Of a stretch of 64,000 nt of DNA, positions 7,807-16,283 are shown piece after piece (within the stretch, counting starts at the first letter, position 1; each line of letters starts with the position of its first letter). The notes beneath the pieces are model-generated. The model was given only the letters and a program-made list of their open reading frames with translations, had not been told where the DNA came from and made no database searches. Both the position numbers and the translations under genes were made by a program. The stretch spans positions 558,001 to 622,000 of the forward strand of contig NZ_OX366362.1 in NCBI RefSeq assembly GCF_947251545.1. Direction: 5' to 3'. Source of the stretch: Wolbachia endosymbiont (group A) of Anomoia purmunda. GTDB lineage: Bacteria > Pseudomonadota > Alphaproteobacteria > Rickettsiales > Anaplasmataceae.

Positions 7807-8562
7807 TTATCTTAGGTTTTCCTCGCTGATTTTTACTATCTCAGACACAAATGTGCACAATGAATCCTTTAATCTTTGATCACCAATTTTTTGATATTCT
7901 TGCATTATACTCAATATCTTGTTTTCTCCTTGACCATCCTCATCTTCACAATAACTTTCTGCTTTTGATGTAGGTAGTAGAGCTCTATGGGGTAATGATA
8001 ATCCGTCTGCCAGTTGAGGTGGCTTTTTGAACGATACCTCCCCTTGCTCATATCTGCCTATTTGCTTATAGGGTAATCCGGTTTTATCCGCTAATTCCAT
8101 CCGTGTAGACCCTCTTGCAAACCGCCAATCTTTTGCCTTATGCGCCATTTGGTAGCTTATAGGTCTTATCTCTTCTGTAACCTTACTAATTTGAATTCCT
8201 TCTGACAAAAATCTAGTTAGTACACACACCGCATCACGAACCTTCCGGTCCTTAATTCTTTTTAGGGTTTGCACTAAATCAAATGACTTCTTGTCCTCAC
8301 TGTTAATACAATTTATTGGCTCCGGGAAGAAATATTCAATATCACGCGATGATTTGTTTGCTATCTTCTCGAGAGTATCAGGTAGAATACTGTGTATTCC
8401 TCGCTCATACTTTCCTATTAGTGACTTTGCTACACCAGTTTTTTCTGCGAACTCTGCTTGAGTGCAGTTTAGCTCAAATCTAACATTTTTAACCTTTTGA
8501 GTTATGTAGTAACATAAAGAATCAGTATCTATCTTCTTTTCGGTACTCATGTTTTTATTCAA
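7807..8562 (-). CDS. Transcriptional regulator with two XRE-type helix-turn-helix domains
   Basis: A 251-residue protein with two similar halves. Half one has the HTH TQAEFAEKTGVAKSLIGKYE at about residues 34-53; half two has STRMELADKTGLPYKQIGRY near residues 152-171. Each is followed by a helical segment (RKVRDAVCVLTRFLSEG and QRLKDSLCTFVSEIVKI) that look like repeats of each other, so the gene probably arose by internal duplication. Tandem-HTH regulators of this type are frequent in Wolbachia accessory regions and near WO phage genes. Targets are unknown. It sits alone between an ankyrin remnant and the ligA fragment. Confidence 0.85.
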   Translation of the reverse strand: MNKNMSTEKKIDTDSLCYYITQKVKNVRFELNCTQAEFAEKTGVAKSLIGKYERGIHSILPDTLEKIANKSSRDIEYFFPEPINCINSEDKKSFDLVQTLKRIKDRKVRDAVCVLTRFLSEGIQISKVTEEIRPISYQMAHKAKDWRFARGSTRMELADKTGLPYKQIGRYEQGEVSFKKPPQLADGLSLPHRALLPTSKAESYCEDEDGQGENKILSIMQEYQKIGDQRLKDSLCTFVSEIVKISEENLR

Positions 8563-8800
8563 TTGCAGTACAAATATATATACCCTTTTATAAAATTTTA
8601 TTAAAGATAAAACGTTTTTTAGCTAGCCAAGCGGCAAAGTTAAATACTTTTCTATTTTTATTTAAATGTTATATCTTTAATAAAAAACACTAGCAAAGCG
8701 GGAATTTTATTTGTAAGATACCACGAAAGTGAGTGCATAAGTTAATAATTGATTTACCATTGACGCTGTATACTGAGATAGTAATAGAGAGGTAAGAGTT

Positions 8801-9625
8801 ATGAATAAAAATGCATTACAAGAGGAAATAAAACGCCACAACGAGTTGTACTATCGGGAAAATACGCAAGAAATAACCGATGCAGAGTACGATGAACTGG
8901 TAAAAAAAGTAGATATTCAAACTGTTGGTTCTGCGCCTGATAGAAGATTTTTAGAGGTGGAACATATTGTACCAATGCTCTCGTTGGACAAGGCTCATGG
9001 ACGAGATGAAGTTGAAGAGTTTCTTGCTAGGGTTAAAAAACTTCTGAATGTGCACGAGTTGGAGATAGTATGTGAGCCAAAAATTGATGGCTTATCGTTT
9101 TCTGCGATTTATGAGGATGGTGTATTTATTAAGGGTTCGACTCGTGGAGACGGTTACTATGGTGAGGATGTGACAAAAAATATCGCAACTATAAAAGATT
9201 TCCCTAAATTTTTGCAAGGTGTACAAGGCAGATTAGAAGTAAGGGGCGAAGTCTATATAAGAAATGATGATTTTTTAAAATTAAATAAGGATAATCAATT
9301 TTCAAATCCATGCAATACGGCATCCGGTTCATTAAGACAATTGGATTCAAAGGTTACCGCTAGTAGGCCATTGAAATATTTTGTTTATTCTTTGATTGGC
9401 GGTACAGAAAAGACTCAATTTGAAGTATTAAATAGACTGAAAGAACTTGGCTTTTGTGTTAATGAATATAAATTTTTAGCAAACAATGTAGGCGAAATGT
9501 TGGAGTTCTATGATCGAATCTATAGTAATCGTCATAATTTAGGCTATGATATCGATGGCATAGTCTATAAGGTTAATGATTTGAAATTACATGATAGATT
9601 AGGAAATTGTAAGTTGGAAATGTGA
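8801..9625 (+). pseudogene. ligA: NAD-dependent DNA ligase, N-terminal fragment
   Basis: Only the first 40% of LigA: 274 codons against about 650-700. The Ia domain ([20 protein letters not shown]) and most of the adenylation domain are present, including the active-site lysine K94 in the KIDG motif and [13 protein letters not shown]. About 20-25 residues normally found between YDELVKK and [10 protein letters not shown] are missing. Homology stops at LHDRLG near 9603, just before the conserved RWAIAYKF motif, where IS110-associated sequence begins. The OB, zinc-finger, HhH and BRCT domains are absent from the window. The fragment cannot ligate; because LigA is essential, an intact copy should exist elsewhere. 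Confidence 0.85.
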
Positions 9626-9659
9626 TATAAAAAGAAGCAAGAAGGAAGATAACTCTATA

Positions 9660-9760
9660 AAAATGTGGTTATCGCCAGGCTTGAGCGACCGTAAGACGGT
9701 AGTATTATAACATACGTAGATATCAAGGTACTCAAGCCTATCCTTCGAGACGTTTGAATA
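9660..9760 (+). ncRNA. Candidate IS110 bridge RNA (structured leader)
   Basis: The non-coding leader folds into a long stem: AGGCTTGAG at 9677-9685 pairs perfectly with CTCAAGCCT at 9731-9739. Inside the loop, ACCGT (9688-9692) pairs with ACGGT (9696-9700). IS110-family elements encode a structured bridge (seek) RNA in a non-coding end that pairs with target and donor DNA; position and nested-loop form here fit that role. Boundaries are uncertain and expression is not shown. Confidence 0.5.
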
Positions 9761-9828
9761 GTTGTTTGGGACATATATATGCACCCGTTTACAATCTTAA
9801 ATTTTAACTTAAACTCTCGAGGTTCTTT

Positions 9829-10776
9829 ATGGTTACATCTTATCAAAATTTTATTGGCATTGATATCGGAAAACTTGAATTTGTTACTGCAGTTAATGAA
9901 CAAAAAGGTGTCATCAAATTTGACAATAGTTGTGTTGGTTGGAAACAATTCTACCAAAAATTTTCAAATATCTTGCCCAACTCCATGGTAATTTTAGAAG
10001 CTACAGGAGGTTATGAGCTTGGCTTATTGTATTTTCTTATTGATAGAAACATTGCTGTGCATCGTGCTAATACTCGTCAAGTTAAAAACTTCATTCTATC
10101 TCATGGAACTTTGGCAAAGACCGACAGTCTTGATGCAAAAGCGCTTGCCCAATATGGTTCTGAGCGTTGTGGACATCTGCAGCTATTTACACCTATCTCA
10201 AAAGAACAAACCACCTTGTTTGCACTTTGTCAGCGTCGTGACGATATTACGAAAATGCTTGTTCAAGAGAAGAATAGGCTAAAAACTCCTGGAAATGATT
10301 ACATTAAGGAAAGTTGTCAACAAGCTATTGAATTCCTCAACAACCAGGTAGAAAAGCTTGATCAAGCTATACAAAAAATAGTCAATGAAAATCCTGAATT
10401 GCAACGATGCCAAAAAATTCTTGAAACAGTCCCTGGAATAGGTAGAAAAACCTCTCAATGTTTATTGTGTCTCATACCGGAACTTGGTTCTTTAAATAAA
10501 AGGCAAATTGCAAGCCTTGCAGGTGTTGCGCCTCATCCTAAGGAAAGTGGTAAAGCTATTGGCTACCGAAGGATTATAGGTGGAAGAAGTAACGTTCGTT
10601 CAAAGCTTTTTACAGCTGCCATGGCTGCTGCAAGGTCCAAATCTGCACTTGGTGCCTTTTATTCTAAGCTTATTGAAAGTGGTAAGAAAAAGATGGTGGC
10701 TATAACAGCTCTAATGCGTAAAATAATAGTGATTGCTAATGCAAGGCTTAAAGAAGCAGTTAATTTGCATATTTAA
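9829..10776 (+). CDS. IS110-family transposase
   Basis: Full-length 315-residue recombinase. The N-terminal RuvC-like DEDD domain has D12 (GIDIGK), E57 (ILEATGGYE), and D99 and D102 (KTDSLDAKAL). The C-terminal IS116/IS110/IS902 domain has the helix-hairpin-helix ETVPGIGRKTSQ near residue 200, LAGVAPHPKESGKAIGYRR near 230-248 with the likely catalytic serine at about 240, and GGRSNVRSKLF. All four acidic residues and the serine are present, so the protein looks active. The ATG at 9829 places the GIDIGK motif at the usual distance. Confidence 0.93.
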   Translation: MVTSYQNFIGIDIGKLEFVTAVNEQKGVIKFDNSCVGWKQFYQKFSNILPNSMVILEATGGYELGLLYFLIDRNIAVHRANTRQVKNFILSHGTLAKTDSLDAKALAQYGSERCGHLQLFTPISKEQTTLFALCQRRDDITKMLVQEKNRLKTPGNDYIKESCQQAIEFLNNQVEKLDQAIQKIVNENPELQRCQKILETVPGIGRKTSQCLLCLIPELGSLNKRQIASLAGVAPHPKESGKAIGYRRIIGGRSNVRSKLFTAAMAAARSKSALGAFYSKLIESGKKKMVAITALMRKIIVIANARLKEAVNLHI

Positions 10777-10803
10777 AAATTTACATAGCAATAACTGAAA
10801 TTG

Positions 10804-10852
10804 GTTAATGAATATGCGCGTCCACACACATTAAAAGCGCATATTCATTAAC
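10804..10852. repeat. 16-bp perfect inverted repeat downstream of IS110 transposase
   Basis: Arms 10804-10819 (GTTAATGAATATGCGC) and 10837-10852 are exact reverse complements with a 17-nt loop. There is no T run after the second arm, so it is not a standard intrinsic terminator. It lies 27 bp after the transposase stop, at or near the right end of the element. Confidence 0.85.
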
Positions 10853-11035
10853 TTAAGCAGAAATTGCTGTGGTGGCTGTTTGATACAAAATTCTGTTTCT
10901 ATAACAAATGGGTTTTTATTGCCCATATGAAGTTGCAAAACTACAAATAAAAAATTTTTAAAAAAACATAGTTGATACTATAGCATGAAAAGTAGCTGAT
11001 CTTACACTAAATGAATGTTTTTGATGAGGTTGCAT

Positions 11036-11125
11036 AGAAGCTGGATTCCAGTGTCAGCTACTCGGATGACATCCTACTGGTAGACAATGTTTGTACAGTT
11101 GTGTGTCAATCATTGAGATGACAGG
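11036..11125. repeat. Palindromic repeat fragments between IS110 and the porin gene
   Basis: CTGGATTCCAGTGTCAGCTACTCGGATGACATCC is followed by the GGTAGACAATGTTTGTACAGTTGTGTG motif, which also follows palindromes near 26030 and 30976. The rest of 10861-11035 is AT-rich and contains AACATAGTTGAT (about 10968-10980), a motif also seen before fabI and before hlyD. No gene is visible. Confidence 0.7.
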
Positions 11126-11141
11126 AAGCAATGCAACCTTA

Positions 11142-12314
11142 TTAAAAGCTCAACTTCAACCCAGCCAAGAGCACATAACCAGAGTTGTTATTTTCTATTT
11201 TAGGCTCTTTTGTACTAAACTTTACAATATCGAAATAGTATGAAGTACCTAAAAAAAGAGAATTTTCAAGGCTTAAAGCATATGATGTTAACTCGTTTGT
11301 ACCTTCGCCTGCAATATCCCTGCCACTACTAAAATATGTTAAGCTCGATTTATAAGAATCAGAACGGTAAGCGATACCTGCATTCATATAATACGTATTA
11401 TTTATTTCAGGATTACGCTTCTCACCAGATTTACCACCATTACCATACGAAAAAATGCAATCAAGATCGAACAATTTTAGCTTCAAACCAAAATTCCAGT
11501 GTAGTAATTGATTATGACACTGAAGATCGCTAGGATTTTTATTTGTACAGTCATTAAAATTTTCCTTTGCAAATTCACCAGTTAAGGCAGTAGTAAAACC
11601 TATATCATCTGACAAGCTGTTTTTATAGGAAAGGCCAGCAGCAATTAGATTGCTATATTGTAAGTTATTTTTTCCTGGGACATAGCTGAATCCGAGTTGA
11701 AAGTTATAGATTTCAGGGGAGATGTAGTTAATTGATGATTGTTTTAACCCTAGTTCGAGTCCATTATAATTACTGTAAATGTTGGGTTTTACCCAAAATA
11801 CCTTGTCTTTATCATATCCAGGGTCACCATCTTTTTTAGGATCACCGCGCAAATTTGCATAGTTTGCCCAGCAACCATTTACTCCTCCAGCAGCTGCATA
11901 AATTTTTGAAGTGTTAGTTAACATGCTCTGACTAACTAAACTTCTTTTACCATATTCAATTGATCCAAGTTCCTGGTTTTTTATGATAAAATACCATTCC
12001 TCCATGTCTAACTTTTCTATGTCTAACGCTTTTAGGTTTGCAATACCAGAAACCCCTGCCTTAACATTAACCACCATTTGAGTATTTGGATAAACTTGCT
12101 GTAAATAAAGAAAGCGCAAGTATGAATAACTTGAAGTTTTATCCTTAGGCTTAGCATTGAAAGAATCTCTGTTGAAAGCGTAGCCGAATCTCAAATCTAT
12201 TTTTCCGTCTAGTTCTGCATAAAATATTTCCTTATCCAAAATTGTTTTAGAGCTAGCACTATTCTGCAAAAATAATGATGAAAGCAGTGCTACCAGGTAG
12301 TACCTTAACTTCAT
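11142..12314 (-). CDS. Porin-like outer membrane beta-barrel protein
   Basis: About 390 residues from the internal ATG at 12314, which starts a clear signal peptide (MKLRYYLVALLSSLFLQNSA); an in-frame start 14 codons upstream would place hydrophilic residues before it. The mature part has alternating hydrophobic strands (IDLRFGYAF, YSYLRFLYLQQV, GLELGLKQS, YVLLAGLKLSF) and ends in phenylalanine, the usual signal for beta-barrel assembly. It resembles the Gram-negative porin superfamily and can be expected in the Wolbachia outer membrane as a diffusion channel. It follows the gene at 12377 by 62 bp on the same strand. Confidence 0.75.
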   Translation of the reverse strand: MKLRYYLVALLSSLFLQNSASSKTILDKEIFYAELDGKIDLRFGYAFNRDSFNAKPKDKTSSYSYLRFLYLQQVYPNTQMVVNVKAGVSGIANLKALDIEKLDMEEWYFIIKNQELGSIEYGKRSLVSQSMLTNTSKIYAAAGGVNGCWANYANLRGDPKKDGDPGYDKDKVFWVKPNIYSNYNGLELGLKQSSINYISPEIYNFQLGFSYVPGKNNLQYSNLIAAGLSYKNSLSDDIGFTTALTGEFAKENFNDCTNKNPSDLQCHNQLLHWNFGLKLKLFDLDCIFSYGNGGKSGEKRNPEINNTYYMNAGIAYRSDSYKSSLTYFSSGRDIAGEGTNELTSYALSLENSLFLGTSYYFDIVKFSTKEPKIENNNSGYVLLAGLKLSF

Positions 12315-12376
12315 AAATAAACTTAAATCTTTATAAAAATTTAAGTTTAAACTCAATATAAATAAAAAACAACTTT

Positions 12377-13192
12377 TCAGAAGGCGCCGCTGGTAGATTT
12401 TGCTGCCCGTTTTTGAGCTATATTACCATAAATTATTGATATACTTGGTAAATTTTGCATTAATAACTGCTTATTAATGGCAGAATGTATACGATTAATT
12501 ATTTTAGATGTACTTTTTACATCGCAGTTAATCAAAACAAAAAGCACTTTATTCTCATCAATATACCCTAGAAAATCATCACTACGGCAATTTTTATAAA
12601 AATGTTCTATGATAACTTTCAGTGCATCATTTGTCTCACTACAGCTACTATTTAAGTCAATCACTCCTATAGCTGTATTAATTTGATGTTGAAAGGCAAA
12701 ATTTAATATAACGTATAACTCTAGAATAGTGGACTCATTGCCAGGTATATCGAATAAGTCATGGTTTTTATATTTTTTACCCATTAGATATTTATCTCTA
12801 AAGATTCCTAGTTTATGGGACAAACTGATATCACGTATTAATAGCTCATAATTTATTTTATTACTGGCAAATTGTGCAGTGCGGAAAACTTTTACTTTTG
12901 TCCTGATATCTTCTCCTTTAGCATCAGTTAAGGAAAAATCTATCACTTTAGGTAATATATCAAGTAAATCGTGCCCATTTTCGGTATACTCTAAATAATT
13001 CTTCATGTCGTCAGCTGCTCTTGCACTTAAAATATTGATTAACGGCTTATTAAGTAAATTTCCTTCCTCGTATTTTAACAAATTCCTTGCGGCTTGATTG
13101 AGCCCTAAAATTAACACGTTTTTTTTCTTATTATCCTGACAAACAGATACCACAGCATCATCTTTTCTTCTTGCAGTTATGAAATCATCCAT
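12377..13192 (-). CDS. PAS-domain protein with degenerate GGDEF domain
   Basis: A 271-residue soluble protein. Residues about 20-120 look like a PAS domain (VLILGLNQAARNLLKYEEGN, the sensor-core pattern, then an LLIRDIS end). Residues about 155-262 follow the layout of a GGDEF domain: GVIDLN where the metal-binding strand is expected, NDALKVIIEHFYKNC-RSDDF, then a hairpin YIDENKVLFVL exactly where xGGDEFxxLL should be. Because the GGDEF residues are not conserved, diguanylate cyclase activity is unlikely; a sensor or c-di-GMP/GTP binding role is possible. It is upstream of the porin gene on the same strand. The domain call is from pattern recognition only. Confidence 0.6.
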   Translation of the reverse strand: MDDFITARRKDDAVVSVCQDNKKKNVLILGLNQAARNLLKYEEGNLLNKPLINILSARAADDMKNYLEYTENGHDLLDILPKVIDFSLTDAKGEDIRTKVKVFRTAQFASNKINYELLIRDISLSHKLGIFRDKYLMGKKYKNHDLFDIPGNESTILELYVILNFAFQHQINTAIGVIDLNSSCSETNDALKVIIEHFYKNCRSDDFLGYIDENKVLFVLINCDVKSTSKIINRIHSAINKQLLMQNLPSISIIYGNIAQKRAAKSTSGAF

Positions 13193-13424
13193 ACTTTCAT
13201 TCTATACAGCGTATTTATAAGTATAATAAGATTATATTAAGATTTACTTACTTATTAATATGCTTAATTGGGTATAGACAAAATGTCATATGGGGCAGCT
13301 TTGTTGTAGAAGAATCAAGATTACTGTTTATAGACTTCAAGTTACTGCAAAAAATATTTTAAAACATAGTTGATCTTGACTTTGCCTAGTTAATATTCCA
13401 AATTATAAAAAAACAGATAGTTCT

Positions 13425-14210
13425 ATGACGACAAGTCTATTACAAGGCAAAAAGGGATTAATAACCGGAATAATAAATAAGAGATCAATAGCATACGGTA
13501 TAGCAAAAACTCTCTCAGAGCACGGAGCAGAACTTGCAATCACCTACCAGAATGAAATAATAAAAGAAAAACTATCACCAATAGCAGATGAACTAAATGT
13601 GGAGCTAATATTACACTGCGACGTTTCAAATGAAAAAATCATAGATAACGCTTTTGAAATAATAGAGAAAAAATGGGGTACTCTTGACTTTTTGGTGCAT
13701 GCAATAGCATTCTCCGATAAAAATGAGTTAGATGGTAAATATGTCAATACTTCACTGGATAACTTCCTCAATGCAATGCATATATCGTGCTATTCTTTTA
13801 CTGCTTTAGCGCAAAGGGCTGAAAAAATGATGTCAGGTGGTGGTAGTTTACTTACTTTATCTTATTATGGCGCTGAAAAAGTTATGCCAAATTATAACGT
13901 TATGGGTTTATGTAAAGCAGCACTTGAAGCAAGTGTAAAATATATAGCATGTGATCTTGGACCACAAAATATCAGAGTAAATGCAATTTCCGCTGGTCCA
14001 ATCAGAACTCTAGCATCTTCTGGAATAAGCGATTTTCACTCCATATCAAAATGGAATAGAAATAATTCTCCGCTCAGACGCAATGTCACAATAGAGGATG
14101 TTGGCAAGGCAGCGCTATACTTATTAAGTGACTTAAGTAGTGGCACTACTGGAGAAATTTTGCACGTCGATTCAGGATATAACGTTGTGGGAATGAAGGT
14201 GGTTGACTAA
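13425..14210 (+). CDS. fabI: Enoyl-[acyl-carrier-protein] reductase (NADH)
   Basis: Catalyses the last reduction of each fatty acid elongation cycle. 261 residues, the usual FabI length. The divergent SDR cofactor motif GLITGIINKRSIAYGIAK is at residues 10-27, the D-V pair follows in HCDVSN, and the catalytic Tyr-x6-Lys is seen in YNVMGLCK. The C-terminal segment AISAGPIRTLASSGI and HVDSGYNVVGM are diagnostic. It overlaps the 3' end of the convergent secD by 4 bp. The AACATAGTTGAT motif lies about 50 bp upstream of the ATG. Confidence 0.96.
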   Translation: MTTSLLQGKKGLITGIINKRSIAYGIAKTLSEHGAELAITYQNEIIKEKLSPIADELNVELILHCDVSNEKIIDNAFEIIEKKWGTLDFLVHAIAFSDKNELDGKYVNTSLDNFLNAMHISCYSFTALAQRAEKMMSGGGSLLTLSYYGAEKVMPNYNVMGLCKAALEASVKYIACDLGPQNIRVNAISAGPIRTLASSGISDFHSISKWNRNNSPLRRNVTIEDVGKAALYLLSDLSSGTTGEILHVDSGYNVVGMKVVD

Positions 14211-15715
14211 CAAAGCACTAGTTCCTTCGGGTTCATACACAACTCTATCAGGAGTTTTGTGACTGTGATTGCAGAAAACATCGAACATAAAATTCCTATT
14301 GATAGAGTGACAGAAAAGCCTCTAATTGCTCCACTGCCAATAATAAACATTATTCCTGCAGCAATTAATGTAGTGATATTTGAATCCAGTATTGTCTTTA
14401 TGGCGTTTTTAAACCCTTCTTCAATAGCACGTTCCACTCTCTTGCCAGATTTGATTTCCTCACGAATTCGCTCAAATATTAAAACATTTGCATCCACCGC
14501 CATACCGACAGTAAGCGCAATACCGGCAATTCCAGGTAAAGTTAGAGTTGCTTCAAGCAGAGTGAGAATTGATAATATAAGAATTACATTAGAAAAAAGC
14601 GCAACAGAGGCCAATACACCTAATTTGCCGTAAGTGATGATTATAAATAAAGCCACGGCTATAATAGAGATAGTTGCTGCCATTTCCCCTGCCTTTATTG
14701 ATTCTTCTCCAAGACTTGGGCCAATGTTTTTTTCTTCAATTATTTTAAGTGGTGCTGGCAGTGCTCCAGATTTTAAAAGTATTGCAAGTTCGCTTGCTTG
14801 TTTTTCAGTGAAATTACCGCTAATTTCTCCCTCTCCATTTAAAATTGGCTCACGTATTGTAGGTACTGTTAAGACTGTGTTATCCAGAACAATTGCAAAA
14901 GGTTTTCCCACATTTTCTTTAGTGATTTTTGCGAATCTTTTACTCGCTATGCTGTCAAATTTAAAATGCACTGTTGGTTTACCTAAGTGACCAAATCTAA
15001 CTGATGCGTTAACCAACGAATCACCACCTATTTCAGTTTTGCGGAATATTGGATAAGAATTACCTAAAGAATCCTTGAGCATGACAGTGGTTTCATGATC
15101 TATATCCTGCACCTTGGCTATGTTAGTGTTTGCCAAATGAAAAGCTAGTTTAGCAGTTTTGCCAAGCAGAGATTTTATCTGCTTGGTGTCTTCTACTCCA
15201 GGCACCTGCACTAATATTTTATTCTGCCCTTGTTTTTGAACGCTGACTTCCTTTGTGCCAAGTTTGTCCAAACGGCGCTGGACATTGTTTATTGATTCTG
15301 CAGCTACTTCACTGATCAAAGAATTTTTATAATGGGGTTTATACGAAATGAGAATTGAAGAATTTCTTCTATTTAGCTCTAAATTTGGATTTATTACATT
15401 AATCAACACAGATGCTTTTTTATAATCATCAATATTATTTAAAATTATAACGCTATTTTGTACGTTAGATTCAATATTTTTTGTTAGCAATGTCTCTTTT
15501 ATCTCAGCTGCTAGCATGCTTAGCTTTTCCTTAAAATAGAAGTCTAAGTCTATGTTTAAAAGCAAAGATGCCCCTCCTTTCAGGTCAAGGCCTAAGTTTA
15601 TTCTTTTTTTCGAAATAAAAAGCTTATTATCAAAGAAATTTGGCAGTGTTATGTATAAAGCAAATAAACAGATGCATAATACTGAAAAAGATTTGACTAT
15701 AAGTCTGTTGTACAT
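14207..15715 (-). CDS. secD: Protein translocase subunit SecD
   Basis: Inner membrane component that works with SecF, YajC and SecYEG to drive late steps of export. 502 residues, six expected membrane spans: one at residues 10-28, a large periplasmic P1 region with the DLKGGASLLLNID motif near residue 44, then five clustered spans after residue 340. The C-terminal part has GMAVDANVLIFERIREE, the SecD/F signature, and ATLTLPGIAGIALT. secF is not adjacent. Upstream lies copy 2 of the long repeat in opposite orientation; the gene's 3' end overlaps fabI. Confidence 0.96.
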   Translation of the reverse strand: MYNRLIVKSFSVLCICLFALYITLPNFFDNKLFISKKRINLGLDLKGGASLLLNIDLDFYFKEKLSMLAAEIKETLLTKNIESNVQNSVIILNNIDDYKKASVLINVINPNLELNRRNSSILISYKPHYKNSLISEVAAESINNVQRRLDKLGTKEVSVQKQGQNKILVQVPGVEDTKQIKSLLGKTAKLAFHLANTNIAKVQDIDHETTVMLKDSLGNSYPIFRKTEIGGDSLVNASVRFGHLGKPTVHFKFDSIASKRFAKITKENVGKPFAIVLDNTVLTVPTIREPILNGEGEISGNFTEKQASELAILLKSGALPAPLKIIEEKNIGPSLGEESIKAGEMAATISIIAVALFIIITYGKLGVLASVALFSNVILILSILTLLEATLTLPGIAGIALTVGMAVDANVLIFERIREEIKSGKRVERAIEEGFKNAIKTILDSNITTLIAAGIMFIIGSGAIRGFSVTLSIGILCSMFSAITVTKLLIELCMNPKELVLC

Positions 15716-15797
15716 AAGTTGTAGGTTTAAAATTGTAATAATTGATTGTAAGTTAAAAATAGATTTTTGTAAAATTCTCTATTGTCCAAATAACCTA

Positions 15798-16262
15798 TCC
15801 AAGTAGCCCGCAGAAACGAAAAACTTGCTTGACACCCTTCGCCAGCGCCCTTATCATGATACTGAAGCTATTTATTTATCTTCGCAATCTGCAGATTAAA
15901 ACGACAAAGGGAACTTTGTATTTGGCGTAAATCATGCTTAATTTTTTGCACTATGTGCACCTTATGTCTTTATCAAATTTCTAGGTTTTTACCTATATAA
16001 GCTGAAACGCGCTTATAAAGCGTTCAAGACATCAAAAGACGTCAAATAGAACAAGGGAGAATTTGAATACTAGCTACCCTAGGTTTTCTTTGCCTTTTTT
16101 TTCTGCCTAGTAAATTTCTTAAACATTTATAGCTAAGGTTAGTTGCAATTAAAAGCAGCTAAATTGCAGTGTTTAAGGCTTAAAAAACGCCAATACTGAA
16201 AATAGACAATGACTAGGGTTTCGTGTGCCTTTTTTTTTATTTGGTAAATTTCTTAATGTTTG
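15798..16262 (+). repeat. Long dispersed element, copy 2 (candidate non-coding RNA unit)
   Basis: About 465 bp with the same order of parts as 3571-4051 and 61481-61935. It differs from copy 3 mostly by single bases and small indels, and from copy 1 by slightly more, including around codon 13 of the mini-ORF. The 3' hairpin here reads GTGTTT...AAACGC where copy 1 has GCGTTT...AAACGC, so pairing is kept with one G-U. It lies between the secD start and hemC and is followed by palindromic repeats. Confidence 0.85.
15829..15857 (+). promoter_or_regulatory. Sigma70-type promoter of long element, copy 2
   Basis: TTGACA at 15829-15834 and TATCAT at 15852-15857, spacer 17 bp. Same hexamers and spacing as the other copies. 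It points away from secD and toward hemC, which is about 750 bp downstream, so read-through into hemC is possible but unproven. Confidence 0.65.
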
Positions 16263-16283
16263 GATTAATTGCAATTTAAGAGA

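Larger units (their letters stand above)
9605..10860 (+). mobile_element. IS110-family element
   Basis: An IS110-type transposase gene with about 220 bp of non-coding sequence on its left and a short non-coding right end. IS110 elements lack terminal inverted repeats, so both ends are estimates. The left end is set where LigA homology stops; the right end is set just beyond the hairpin at 10804-10852. The element therefore seems to have inserted in ligA, but the ligA 3' part is not found beyond the right end. Confidence 0.75.

Noticed and set aside
10804..10852. Rho-independent terminator after the IS110 transposase
   Set aside because: The hairpin is strong but is followed by TTAAGCAG and not by a T run, so it is listed as an inverted repeat instead.
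5806..11141. WO prophage region
   Set aside because: Ankyrin remnants, a double-HTH regulator and IS elements are common around WO phage, but no structural, terminase, integrase or lysis gene is present.
14259..14990. Two long plus-strand frames inside secD
   Set aside because: They are antisense to strongly conserved SecD blocks, so they are shadows caused by codon bias.
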